From Pleurodeles waltl (Eukaryota; Chordata; Amphibia; Caudata; Salamandridae): 64,000 bases of DNA. The notes beneath the pieces were generated by a model. That model did no database searches and had not been told where the DNA came from. It saw nothing but the letters and a program-made list of their open reading frames with translations. Shown here in pieces: positions 54,857 through 64,000 of this stretch. Position 1 is the stretch's first letter. Every line of letters starts with the position of its first letter. Location: positions 1,020,477,066-1,020,541,065 of the forward strand of contig NC_090446.1 of the NCBI RefSeq assembly GCF_031143425.1. The letters are read 5' to 3'. Made by a program: the position numbers and the translations under genes.

Positions 54857-57856
54857 TGTAGGAAGGTAGCCTCTTTCTAGCCTTGTTACCCCCACTTTTG
54901 GCCTGTTTGTGAGTATATGTCAGGGTGTTTTTACTGTCTGACTGGGATCCTGCTAGCCAGGACCCCAGAGCCCATAGTGGAAACCCTATGTTGTCAGTGT
55001 GTTTGATATGTGTCACTGGGATCCTGCTAGCCAGGACCCCAGTGCTCATACGTTTGTGGCCTGTATGTGTTCCCTGTGTAGTGCCTAAATGTATCACTGA
55101 GGCTCTGCTAACCAGAACCTCAGTGTGTACGCTCTCTCTGCTTTTAAAATTGTCACTGCAGGCTAGTGACTAATTTTACCAATTCTGATTGGCACATTGG
55201 AACACCCTTATAATTCCCTAATATATGGTACCTAGGTACCCAGGGCATTGGTGTTCCAGGAGGTCCCTATGGGCTGCAGCATTTCTTTTGCCACCCATAG
55301 GGAGTTCAGACAATTCTTACACAGGACTAACACTGCAGCCTGAGTGAAATAACGTCCACATTATTTCACAGCCATTTTTCACTGCACTTAATTAACTTAT
55401 AAGTCACCTATATGTCTAACCCTCACTTAGTGAAGGTTAGGTGCAAAGTTACTTAGTGTGAGCGCACCCTGGCACTAGCCAAGGTGACCCCACATTGTTC
55501 AGGGCACTCACAAAGTCCGGGGACACCATTACACGTGTGCAATACCTATATGTACCGTCACCATGGTAACTCTGAACATGGCCATGTAACATGTCTAGGA
55601 TCATGGTATTGTCACCCCAATACCATTCTGGTATTGGGGGGACAATTACATGCATCCCCAGGTCTCCAGCAAAGAGCCCGGGTACTGCCAAACTAACTTT
55701 CTGAGGTTTTCTCTGCAGCTACCGCTGCTGCCAACCCACTGACAGGTTAATGCCCCCCTGGGGCCTGGGCAGCCCAGTCCCAGGAAGGCAGAACAAAGGA
55801 TTTCCTCTGAGAGAGGGTGTTACACCCTCTCCCTTTGGAAATAGGTGTGAAGGGCCTGAGAGGAGTACCCTCTCCTGGCCTCTGGAAATGCTTTGAAGGG
55901 CACAGATGGTGCCCTTCGTGCATAAGCCAGTCTACACCGGTTCAGGGATCCCCCCCAGTCCTGCTCTGGCGTGAAACTGGACAAAGGAAAGGGGAGTGAC
56001 CACTCCCCTGATCAGCACCTCTCAGGGGAGGTGCCCTGAGCTCCTCCAGTGTGTCCCAGACCTCTGCCATCTTGGATGCAGAGGTGTGAGGGCACAATGG
56101 ACACCTCTGAGTGGCCAGTGCCAGCAGGTGACGTCAGAGACCCCTCCTGATAGGTGCTCACCTTTCTCTGTAGCCAATCCTCCTCTGTGGGCTATTTAGT
56201 GTCTCTCTTGTGGGTATCTCATGCGATAACAAATGCAAGAGCTCACCAGAGTTCCTCTGCACTTCACTCTTCGACTTCTGCCAAGAATCGACCGATGACT
56301 CCTCCAGGACGCCTGCAAAACTGCAACAAAGTAGCAAGAAGACTACCAGCAACATTGTAGCGCCTCATCCTGCCGGCTTTCTCAACTGTTTCCTGGTGGT
56401 GCATGCTCTGAGGGCTGTCTGCCTTCACCCTGCACTGGAGGCCAAGAAGAAATCTTCCCCATGCCAACGCAGGCACCAAACTTCTGCATTACCGGTCCTC
56501 TGGGTCTCCTCTCATCCTGACGAGCATGGGCCCTGGAACACAGGAGCTGGGTCCAAGTGTCCCCGACAGTCCAGTGGCTCTTCTGTCCAAATTTGGTGGA
56601 GGTAAGTCCTTGCCTCCGCACTGTAAGACATTAATCCCGTATACTGCGTGAACTGCAGCTGCTAGGGCTTCTGTGCACTTTTGCAAGACTTCCTTCGTGC
56701 ACAGCCTAGCCCAGGTCCGTAGCACTCCGTCCTGCATTGCCCAACTCGCTGAGTTGGACTCCGACTTTGTGGACTCCCTTTTGTTGTGCTGAGTCGACCG
56801 TTGTGCTCAAATCTTCTGAACGCCTGTTCAGGTGCTTCTGCAGGTGCTGCCGGCTTCTGCATGGGCTCTCCGTGTTGCTGAGCATCCCCTTTGTCTACTC
56901 CTCCAAGGGGCGACCTCCTGGTCCTTCCTGGGCCTTGGCAGCACCCAAAACCTTCAACCGTGACTCTTGCAGCTAGAAAGGCTTGTTTTTAGTCTTTCTG
57001 CGTGGAAACAACTCTGCATCCTCCAGCACGCCATGGGACATCTTCTGACCAAAGGAGAAGTTCCTGGCACCTCCTGTTGTTGCAGAATCTTCGGCTTCTT
57101 CCACCCAAAGGCAGCCCTTTTGCACCTTCATCCGGGGTTTAGTGGGCTTCTGCCCCCCTGGACACTTGCGTGGCTCTTGGACTTGGTCCCCTTCCTTTAC
57201 AGGTCCAGGAATCCGCCTTCAGTGCTTTGCAGTCAGTTGTTGTTCTTGCAGAATCCCTTATCTCGACTTTACTGTCTTTCTGGGGTAGTAGGGTCAATTT
57301 ACTCCTACTTTTCAGGATCTTGGGGTGGGGTATCTTGGACACCCTTAGTGTTTCCTTACACTCCCAGCGACCCTCTACACATCACACTAGGCCTGGGGTC
57401 CATTTGTGGTTAGCATTCCACTTTTGGAGTATATGGTTTGTGTTGCCCCTAGACCTATTTTCTCCTATTGCATTCTTTTGTGTTCTACAGTATTTGCACT
57501 ACTTTGCTAACTGTTTACTTACCTGAATTTGGTGTGTGTATATTTTGTGTATATTACTTACCTCCTAAGGGAGTATATCCTCTGAGATACTTTTGGCATA
57601 TTGTCACTAAAATAAAGTACCTTTATTTTTAGTAACTCTGAGTATTGTGCTTTCTTATGATATAATGCTAAGTGATATAAGTGGTATAGTAGGAGCTTTG
57701 CATGTCTCCTAGTTCAGCCTAAGCTGCTCTGCTATAGCTACCTCTATCAGCCTAAGCTGCTAGAACACCTCTAATCTACTAATAAGGGATAACTGGACCT
57801 GGCACAAGGTGTGAGTACCACAAGGTACCCACTATAAGCCAGGCCAGCCTCCTACA
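54857..57856 (+). repeat. 5' LTR, 3000 bp
   Basis: Starts TGTAGGAAGG and ends GCCTCCTACA. It carries a 73-bp internal direct repeat (TGGGATCCTGCTAGCCAGGA near 54943 and 55017). AATAAA at about 57610 lies 250 bp before the LTR end and would set the R/U5 border. Unusually long for a vertebrate Ty3-type LTR. Small ORFs inside are not genes. Confidence 0.93.
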
Positions 57857-57857
57857 T

Positions 57858-57878
57858 TGGTGGTGCAGCAGTGGGATA
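57858..57878 (+). promoter_or_regulatory. Primer-binding-site candidate (tRNA-Leu-like)
   Basis: Directly after the LTR, TGGTGGTGCAGCAGTGGGAT resembles the complement of a vertebrate tRNA-Leu 3' end (TGGTGGCAGCRGTGGGAT) except for two extra bases after TGGTGG. tRNA comparison is from memory. Confidence 0.45.
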
Positions 57879-58122
57879 AGTACTTGTAACTGCTTTACCA
57901 CTTTATCATTGGTGCTTTTCATAAGAAAAACATATACCAAATACTTCAGGATATACACATTGACCTAAACAGTTCAACTTTCCTTCTCTAAAACTTTCTA
58001 AAAAGTTTCTGAAAAGTTTCTGCAAACTTTTAAAAGTTTTCAAAAGTTTGAACAACGTTTTTCTCAGTTCTTTCAAAAGTTCCAAAAAGTTTTTTCTCTC
58101 TCTGTCCTAAACCTTTTCTATC

Positions 58123-60390
58123 ATGTCTGCAGTGGAGCTTACTCCAACAGTTGTCCAGGCAACCTATGGGAATCTAAACTTTAAAAGTTTGAGGGGTCTC
58201 TGCATTGAAAGAGGTTTAGCAATTGAAAATAATCCTACCAAAGATCTTCTCCTCAGCCTTCTCCTAGAAAGTGACCAGAACCAGTCTGGCCCATCCCAGG
58301 ATCAGGAGGTAGAGGAGGGGGGTACCCAGTCAGACTCAGAGGAGTCCCCTGAGGTTGCTGGGGAGGGTTCTTCCAAGGACCTGTCAGCTAGCAGGCCACC
58401 TAGTGACACTGGTAGTGGGAGGGGTTCACACACTAGTAGGGCACCTTTCACTCCTAAAGGCCAGGTTACTAGAGTCCAGCCAGCTAGGGACAGGCCTCTC
58501 TCTGCCAATTCCCACATTTCTTCTGTGACTCACAATTCCCACGCCTCCCACCCTGCGGATAACTTAATGGAAAGGGAACTCAGAAAGCTGAGGTTGGAAC
58601 AGGCAAGGCTGAAGTTTAAACAGCAGCAGCTGGCCTTAGACAGGGAATCTCTGGTTGTGGAAAGGGAAAGGCAGAGGTTGGGGTTAGTTCCCCATGGTGG
58701 CAGCAGCAGTGTTTTCGATAGTAATCCTGTTAGAGAGCAAGATTCCAGAAACCTGCATAAGATAGTCCCCCCTTACAAAGAGGGGAATGACATTAACAAG
58801 TGGTTTGCTGCACTTGAGAGGGCCTGTATGGTACAGTTGGTCCCTCAAAGGCAGTGGGATGCTATCTTGTGGCTATCTTTAACTGGTAAGGGTAGGGATA
58901 GGGTTGTTACTGTCAGAGAAAGTGATGCTAATAACTACAAAGTTTTGAAGGATGCACTCTTGGATGGATTTGGCTTAACCACTGAACAATACAGGATTAA
59001 GTTCAGAGACACCAGAAAAGAGTCCTCTCAAGACTGGACAGACTTTGTAGACTGTTCAGTGAAGGCCTTGGAGGGTTGGTTACATGGCAGTAAGGTAACT
59101 GACTATGAAAGCCTGTATAATCTGATCCTGAGAGAGCATATTTTGAACAATTGTGTGTCTGATTTGTTGCACCAGTACTTGGTAGACTCAGATCTGACCT
59201 CTCCCCAAGAATTGGGAAAGAGGGCAGACAAATGGGTCAGAACAAGAGTGAACAGAAAAGTTCATACAAGAGGCGACAAGGATAGCAAGAAGAAAGATGG
59301 TGAGAAATCTCAGGATAAGCATGCGGATAAAGGTAAAACTAAAGATCCTTCTTCAAATCCTAAACACTCTTCACAGAGTGGGGATAAATCATCTTCTTCC
59401 TCTTCTTCACAACCCACACACATTAAAAAGCCTTGGTGCTATGTGTGTAAAAATAAAGGCCATTGGCCAGGGGATAAGTCCTGCCCAGGTAAACCCCCTG
59501 AGCCTACCACCACTAATACATCAAACTCTAGTGCCCCTAGCAGTAGTGGTAATAGTATTGGGTCTGCTCACAACAGTCAAAATAAGAGTGTAGCTGGGTT
59601 CACTTATGGGTCCATCATAGAAACTGGGGTAGTCAGTCCCAAGACAGTTTCTGTCACACCTGGTGGCATTGGCCTTGCCACACTGGCTGCTTGTTCCCTT
59701 ACAATTGATAAGTACAGGCAGACAGTTTCAATAAATGGTGTTGAGGCTCAGGCCTACAGGGACACAGGTGCCAGTATCACTTTGGTGACTGAAAACCTAG
59801 TGTCTCCTGCACAACACATCATTGGACAACAATACAAGATTATTGATGTCCATAACTCCACTAAGTTCCTTCCCTTAGCTATAATTCAGTTTAGTTGGGG
59901 TGGAGATACTGGCCCTAAGCAGGTGGTAGTATCACCTAGCTTAACTGTAGGCTGTCTCTTGGGTAATGACCTAGAGGCCTCAGGTTGGACTGAGGTAGAG
60001 TTTAATACCCATGCAGCCATACTGGGTATCCCTGAGGAATTGCTTCCGCTCATTTCAGCTGAAATGAAAAAGCAAAGGAGAGAAAAAGGCCTGAAAACTC
60101 AGTATCCTTCTCCAACAACAGGTGAAAAGGGCATCAAAGTATCCCCTACCCACCCTGCCATTCAGGATACCATTCCTGTGGTGGGAGAAATCTCTCCTGG
60201 GGTGGCACTTGTACCAAGGGAACCATCAGCTGGCACAGCTGTTCTCTCTGAGGTGGAAGTACCTCTCTGTGGGATAACTAATATTGGTGAGAAAAAGTGC
60301 ACCATTTTAGTTAACATGGAGCATCCCTCCAACCTTCCCAGAGAAACTTTTGTGCAGCAACCCTGCACTGCCTCACAACACGTAGGATAG
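58123..60390 (+). CDS. Gag-protease polyprotein, 755 aa
   Basis: Retroelement structural polyprotein that would assemble particles and be cut by its own protease. In order: an N-terminal SAP-like stretch (NLNFKSLRGLCIERGLAIE), a Ser-rich acidic linker, a coiled coil (RELRKLRLEQARLKFKQQQL, residues ~150-190), a capsid region (about 225-395) whose C-terminal half resembles the SCAN fold (WTDFVDCSVKALEGWLHG, NLILREHILNNC), a Lys/Ser-rich basic segment, a zinc-knuckle-like C-x2-C-x4-H-x6-C near residue 438 (the usual last spacing is 4), and a retropepsin domain with DTGAS near 547 and LLGNDL near 613. It ends at TAG, and the same frame stays open for 119 more codons. The frame is intact. SCAN relationship points to Gmr1-like Ty3 elements. 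Confidence 0.85.
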   Translation: MSAVELTPTVVQATYGNLNFKSLRGLCIERGLAIENNPTKDLLLSLLLESDQNQSGPSQDQEVEEGGTQSDSEESPEVAGEGSSKDLSASRPPSDTGSGRGSHTSRAPFTPKGQVTRVQPARDRPLSANSHISSVTHNSHASHPADNLMERELRKLRLEQARLKFKQQQLALDRESLVVERERQRLGLVPHGGSSSVFDSNPVREQDSRNLHKIVPPYKEGNDINKWFAALERACMVQLVPQRQWDAILWLSLTGKGRDRVVTVRESDANNYKVLKDALLDGFGLTTEQYRIKFRDTRKESSQDWTDFVDCSVKALEGWLHGSKVTDYESLYNLILREHILNNCVSDLLHQYLVDSDLTSPQELGKRADKWVRTRVNRKVHTRGDKDSKKKDGEKSQDKHADKGKTKDPSSNPKHSSQSGDKSSSSSSSQPTHIKKPWCYVCKNKGHWPGDKSCPGKPPEPTTTNTSNSSAPSSSGNSIGSAHNSQNKSVAGFTYGSIIETGVVSPKTVSVTPGGIGLATLAACSLTIDKYRQTVSINGVEAQAYRDTGASITLVTENLVSPAQHIIGQQYKIIDVHNSTKFLPLAIIQFSWGGDTGPKQVVVSPSLTVGCLLGNDLEASGWTEVEFNTHAAILGIPEELLPLISAEMKKQRREKGLKTQYPSPTTGEKGIKVSPTHPAIQDTIPVVGEISPGVALVPREPSAGTAVLSEVEVPLCGITNIGEKKCTILVNMEHPSNLPRETFVQQPCTASQHVG

Positions 60391-60807
60391 CAGCCCTGCC
60401 CTAGTGTGGAGCTCATAGGACAGCATCCTTGCCCTGCTCCAACTCAAGAGAAACAGCAACCCTGGTCTCTCTTACAGCCATATGGACAAAGTGTTTTCCC
60501 AGCTATGGCTTTACTGAGACAGCATCCCTGTCTGGCATTCTCATCATTTGATATAGGTCCAGTGGACAATTCCCACTGCTCTAAACTAAAACATACTAAT
60601 AGAAACTCTGAGAATATAAGTTCACATTGTTGGCTAGCTAAAAAACTTCAAACAGGTGGTTTACATCCCCACAGGGAAGTAACCATACAGTGGATGATAA
60701 AGGGAGTAACCAATCTATTGCAGCGCTACTCTCCAATTATCACCACTTAGACAATAAAGACTCAACTGGCCAAGGTTAGCCTTATTGTCGTTCATTTGGG
60801 GGGGTTG
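60391..60807 (+). other. Post-gag region with open extension and polypurine tract
   Basis: In the gag frame the DNA stays open from 60391 to 60750 with Q-[QH]-P-C repeats (GQHPCPA, RQHPCLA). The last 15 bases before the 3' LTR are a G run (TTTGGGGGGG) that can serve as the polypurine tract for second-strand priming. No RT motif (such as YxDD) is present. Confidence 0.7.
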
Positions 60808-63745
60808 TGTAGGAAAGTAGCCTCTTTCTAGCCTTGTTACACCCACTTTTGGCCTGTTTGTGAGTATATGTCAGGGTGTTTTTACTGTCTCACTGGGATT
60901 CTGCTAGCCAGGACCCCAGTGCTCATAGTGGAAACCTTATTTTGTAAGTGTGTTTGGTATGTGTCACTGGGATCATGCTAGCCAGGACCCCAGTGCTCAT
61001 AAGTGTGTGGCCTGTATGTGTTCCCTGTGTGGTGCCTAACTGTATCACTGAGGCTCTGCTAACCAGAACCTCAGTGTTTGTGCTCTCTCTGCTTTCAAAA
61101 TTGTCACTGCAGGCTAGTGACTCATTTTAAAAATTCTGATTGGCACACTGGAACACCTTTATAATTCCCTAGTATATGGTACCTAGGTGCCCAGGGTATT
61201 GGGGTTCCAGGAGATCCCTATGGGCTGCAGCATTTCTTTTGCCACCCATAGGTGGCTCAGACAATTCTTACACAGGACTGCCACTGCAGCCTGAGTGAAA
61301 TAACATCCACGTTATTTCACAGGCATTTTTCACTGCACTTAAGTAACTTATAAGTCACCTATATGTCTAACCCTCACTTAGTGAAGGTTAGGTGTAAAGC
61401 TACTTAGTGTGAGGGCACCCTGGCACTGGCCAAGGTGACCCCACATTGTTCAGGGCAATTTCCCCAGACTTTGTGAGTGCGGGGACACCATTACACGCGT
61501 GCACTACATATAGGTCAATACCTATATGTAGCGTCACCATGGTAACTCCGAACATGGCCATGTAACATGTCTAGGATCATGGAATTGTCACCTCAATACC
61601 ATTCTGGTATTGGGGGGACAATTCCATGCCTCCCCGGGTCTCCAGCATGGAGCCAGGGTACTGCCAAACTAACTTTCTGGGGTTTTCTCTGCAGCTACCG
61701 CTGCTGCCAACCCTCAGACAGGTTTCTGACCCCCTGGGGCCTGGGCAGCCCAGTCCCAGGAAGGCAGAACAAAGGATTTCCTCTGAGAGAGGGTGTTATA
61801 CCCTCTCCCTTTGGAAATAGGTGTGAAGGGCCTGAGAGGAGTAGCCCTCCTGGCCTCTGGAAATGCTTTGAAGGGCACAGATGGTGCCCTCCTTGCATAA
61901 GCCAGTCTACATCGGTTCAGGGATCCCCCCAGCCCTGCTCTGGTGCGAAACTGGACAAAGGAAAGGGGAGTGACCACTCCCCTGACGAGCACCTCCCAGG
62001 GAAGGTGCCCAGAGCTCCTCCAGTGTGTCGCAGACCTCTGCCATCTTGGATGCAGAGGTGTGAAGGCACAACGGACACCTCTGAGTGGCTAGTGCCAGAA
62101 GGTGATGTCAGAGACCCCTCCTGATAGGTGCTTACCTTTCTCTGTAGCCAATCCTCCTCTGTGGGCTAGTTAGGGTCTCTCCTGTGGGTACCTCATGAGA
62201 TAATGAATGCAAGAGCTCACCAGAGTTCCTCTGCACTTCCCTCTTCGACTTCTGCCAAGGATCGACCACTGACTGCTCCAGGAAGCCTGCAAAACCGCAA
62301 CAAAGTAGCAAGAAGACTACCAGCAACATTGTAGTGCCTCGTCCTGCCGGCTTTCTCGACTGTTTCCTGGTGGTGCATGCTCTGAGGGCTGTCTGCCTTC
62401 ACCCTGCACTGGAAGCCAAGAAGAAATCTCCTGTGGGTTGACGGAATCTTCCCCCTGCCAACGCAGGCACCAAACTTCTGCATCACCGGTCCTCTGGGTC
62501 CCCTCTCATCCTGACGAGCTTGGTCCCTGGAACACAGGAGCTGGGTCCAAGTTTCCCCGACAGTCCAGTGACCCTTCTGTCCAAATTTGGTGGAGGTAAG
62601 TCCTTGCCTCCCCACGCCAGACAGTAATCCTGTGTACTGCGTGAACTGCAGCTGCTAGGGCTTCTGTGCACTTTTGCAAGACTTCCTTTGTGCACAGCCT
62701 ATCCCAGGTCAGCACTCCGTCCTGCATTGCCCAACTCGCTGAGTTGGACTCTGACTTCGTGGGACTCCCTTTTGTTGTGCTGAGTCGACCGTCGTGCTCA
62801 GATTTTCTGAACGCCTGTTCAGGTGCTTCTCCGGGTGCTGCCTGCTTCTACGTGGGCTCTCCATGTTTTTGAGCGCCCCCTCTGTCTCCTCCTCCAAGGG
62901 TCGATCTCCTTGTCCTTCCTGGGCCCTGGCAGCACCCAAAACCTTCAACCGCAACTCTTGCAGCTAGCAAGGCTTGTTTGCAAACTTTTTGCATGGAAAC
63001 AACTCTGCATCCTCCAGCACGCCGTGGGACATCTTCTGACCAAATGAGAAGTTCCTGGCAGCTTTGGTTGTTGCAGAATCTTTGGCTTCTTCCACCCGGA
63101 GGCAGCCCTTTTGCACCTTCATCCGGGGTTTAGTGGGCTCCTGCCCCCCCCCCCCCGGCACTTGCATGACTCTTGAACTTGGTCCCCTTCCTTTACAGGT
63201 CCTCAGGTCCAGGAATCCATCTTCAGTGCTTTGCAGTCAGTTGTTGTTCTTGCAGAATCCCCTATCTCGACTTTACTGTATTTCTGGGGTAGTAGGGTAA
63301 CTTTACTCCTACTTTTCAGGGTCTTGGGGTGGGGTATCTTAGACACCCTTAGTGTTTTCTTAAACACCCAGCGATCCTCAGTATTTGCACTACTTTGCTG
63401 TTTACTTACCTGATTTTGGTGTGGGTGTATATTTTGTGTAAATTACATACCTCCTAAGGGACTATATCCTCTGAGATACTTTTGGCATATTGTCACTAAA
63501 ATAAAGTACCTTTATTTTTTGTAACTCAGAGTATTGTGTTTTCTTATGATATAGTGCTAAGTGATATAAGTGGTATAGTGGGAGCTTTGCATGTCTCCTA
63601 GTTCAGCCTAAGCTGCTCTGCTATAGCTACCTCTATCAGCCTAAGCTGCTAGAACACCTCTAATCTACTAATAAGGGATAACTGGACCTGGCACAAGGTG
63701 TAAGTACCACAAGGTACCCACTATAAGCCAGACCAGCCTCCTACA
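60808..63745 (+). repeat. 3' LTR, 2938 bp
   Basis: Starts TGTAGGAAAG, ends GCCTCCTACA. Compared with the 5' LTR it has lost ~110 bp near 63375 (between CCCAGCGATCCTC and AGTATTTGCAC) and has short additions near 61455 and 61510. AATAAA at about 63500. Confidence 0.93.
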
Positions 63746-64000
63746 GTCAGTGAGTATGACAATGCCCGTATGGGTCTGTAAATGACTGGACTAATCTATA
63801 GGTAAGTAAAATGATATGTGAAGGCTTTTATTGGTGTGTTTCTGAGTGTGTCACTCACTGTTTGGCTATATGAGTGGTAGGTACATAAGTGTTTTACTGG
63901 GAGTGTAACTGAATGTATCAGTGGCTGCCTGGCTGTGTCAGTGAGTACAAATTACATACTATTAAATTGTACACTAAACCAAGCACCCATTTCTAAATTT
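63746..64000. repeat. TG-rich array, right of the LTR element, then AT-rich end
   Basis: Begins with the second GTCAG and continues the degenerate TG-rich repeat to about 63950. The last 50 bases are AT-rich and unassigned. Confidence 0.75.

Larger units (their letters stand above)
54857..63745 (+). mobile_element. Complete LTR retrotransposon with gag-protease only (Gmr1/Ty3-like, non-autonomous)
   Basis: Flanked by a 5-bp duplication GTCAG (54852-54856, 63746-63750). LTRs start TGTAGGA and end TCCTACA. Between them lie a primer-binding-like site, one gag-pro ORF and a short G-rich polypurine tract. There is no reverse transcriptase, RNase H or integrase in the 5-kb interior of 2951 bp, so it must be moved by enzymes from a related element. 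An old or middle-aged copy: the LTRs differ by indels and scattered substitutions. Confidence 0.93.

Noticed and set aside
54925..57526. Small ORFs inside the LTRs
   Set aside because: Not shared in frame between the two LTRs and without domain resemblance.
63945..64000. Second Helitron end like 54340-54365 (TACATTACTTACTATTAGAT)
   Set aside because: The similarity (TTACATACTATTAAATTG) is short and AT-rich and the expected Helitron body is not on the correct side.

Overview
The window looks like intergenic DNA from a very large vertebrate genome, most likely a salamander. I see no host gene, no rRNA or tRNA gene, no CRISPR array and no bacterial signal. Almost all of the 64 kb is nested transposable elements and tandem arrays: PIF/Harbinger, Helitron, hAT, Penelope, L2-type LINE, a tRNA-derived SINE, a Gmr1-like Ty3 LTR element and several satellites. 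The salamander call is inference from the mix of families, not from a marker gene.

Layout. 1-6536: right part of a PIF/Harbinger element (H1) with a broken transposase on minus and a spliced SANT/Myb gene on plus, whose tail holds arrays of 54, 104 and 64 bp. 6541-8640: foldback AT-rich repeat and a TG-rich array. 8640-11800: no gene, but a run of palindromes. 11815-14655: decayed L2-type LINE on minus. 14735-15717: C-terminal end of a Penelope-like element with a GIY-YIG endonuclease and a hammerhead-like motif. 15719-19928: second Harbinger (H2) with transposase and pieces of two accessory genes. 20190-21130: foldback repeat. 21136-29526: an approximately 8.4 kb non-autonomous structure made of eight consecutive palindromes, then about 16 hairpin-bearing units, then a ~373 bp tandem array with a 2040 bp higher-order duplication. 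30060-30603: hAT/BED fragment. 30770-31885: TG-rich array.

31900-54350 is the most instructive block. A decayed minus-strand Helitron (DUF6570-like region, Helitron_like_N, Pif1 helicase and an unusual ubiquitin-specific-protease domain) is split by a 16,099 bp Harbinger element (H3, 36214-52312). One copy of the 3-bp target duplication restores the Helitron reading frame exactly. H3 has three genes: two spliced DNA-binding-type accessory genes whose frames are fully open, and a transposase that is frameshifted and lacks its third catalytic acid. A 683 bp MITE sits in the protease domain; a 617 bp MITE, a 156 bp MITE and a tRNA-SINE sit inside H3.

54857-63745 is a complete LTR retrotransposon, with 3.0 and 2.9 kb LTRs and a 5-bp duplication GTCAG, inserted into another TG-rich array. 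It keeps gag and protease but has no reverse transcriptase or integrase.

How the parts interact: the elements carry genes for their own movement. The Harbinger transposase cuts DNA while its Myb-like partners would bind element ends. The short MITEs share terminal repeats with the larger Harbingers, so they are probably their passengers. The LTR element and the MITEs need enzymes supplied in trans.
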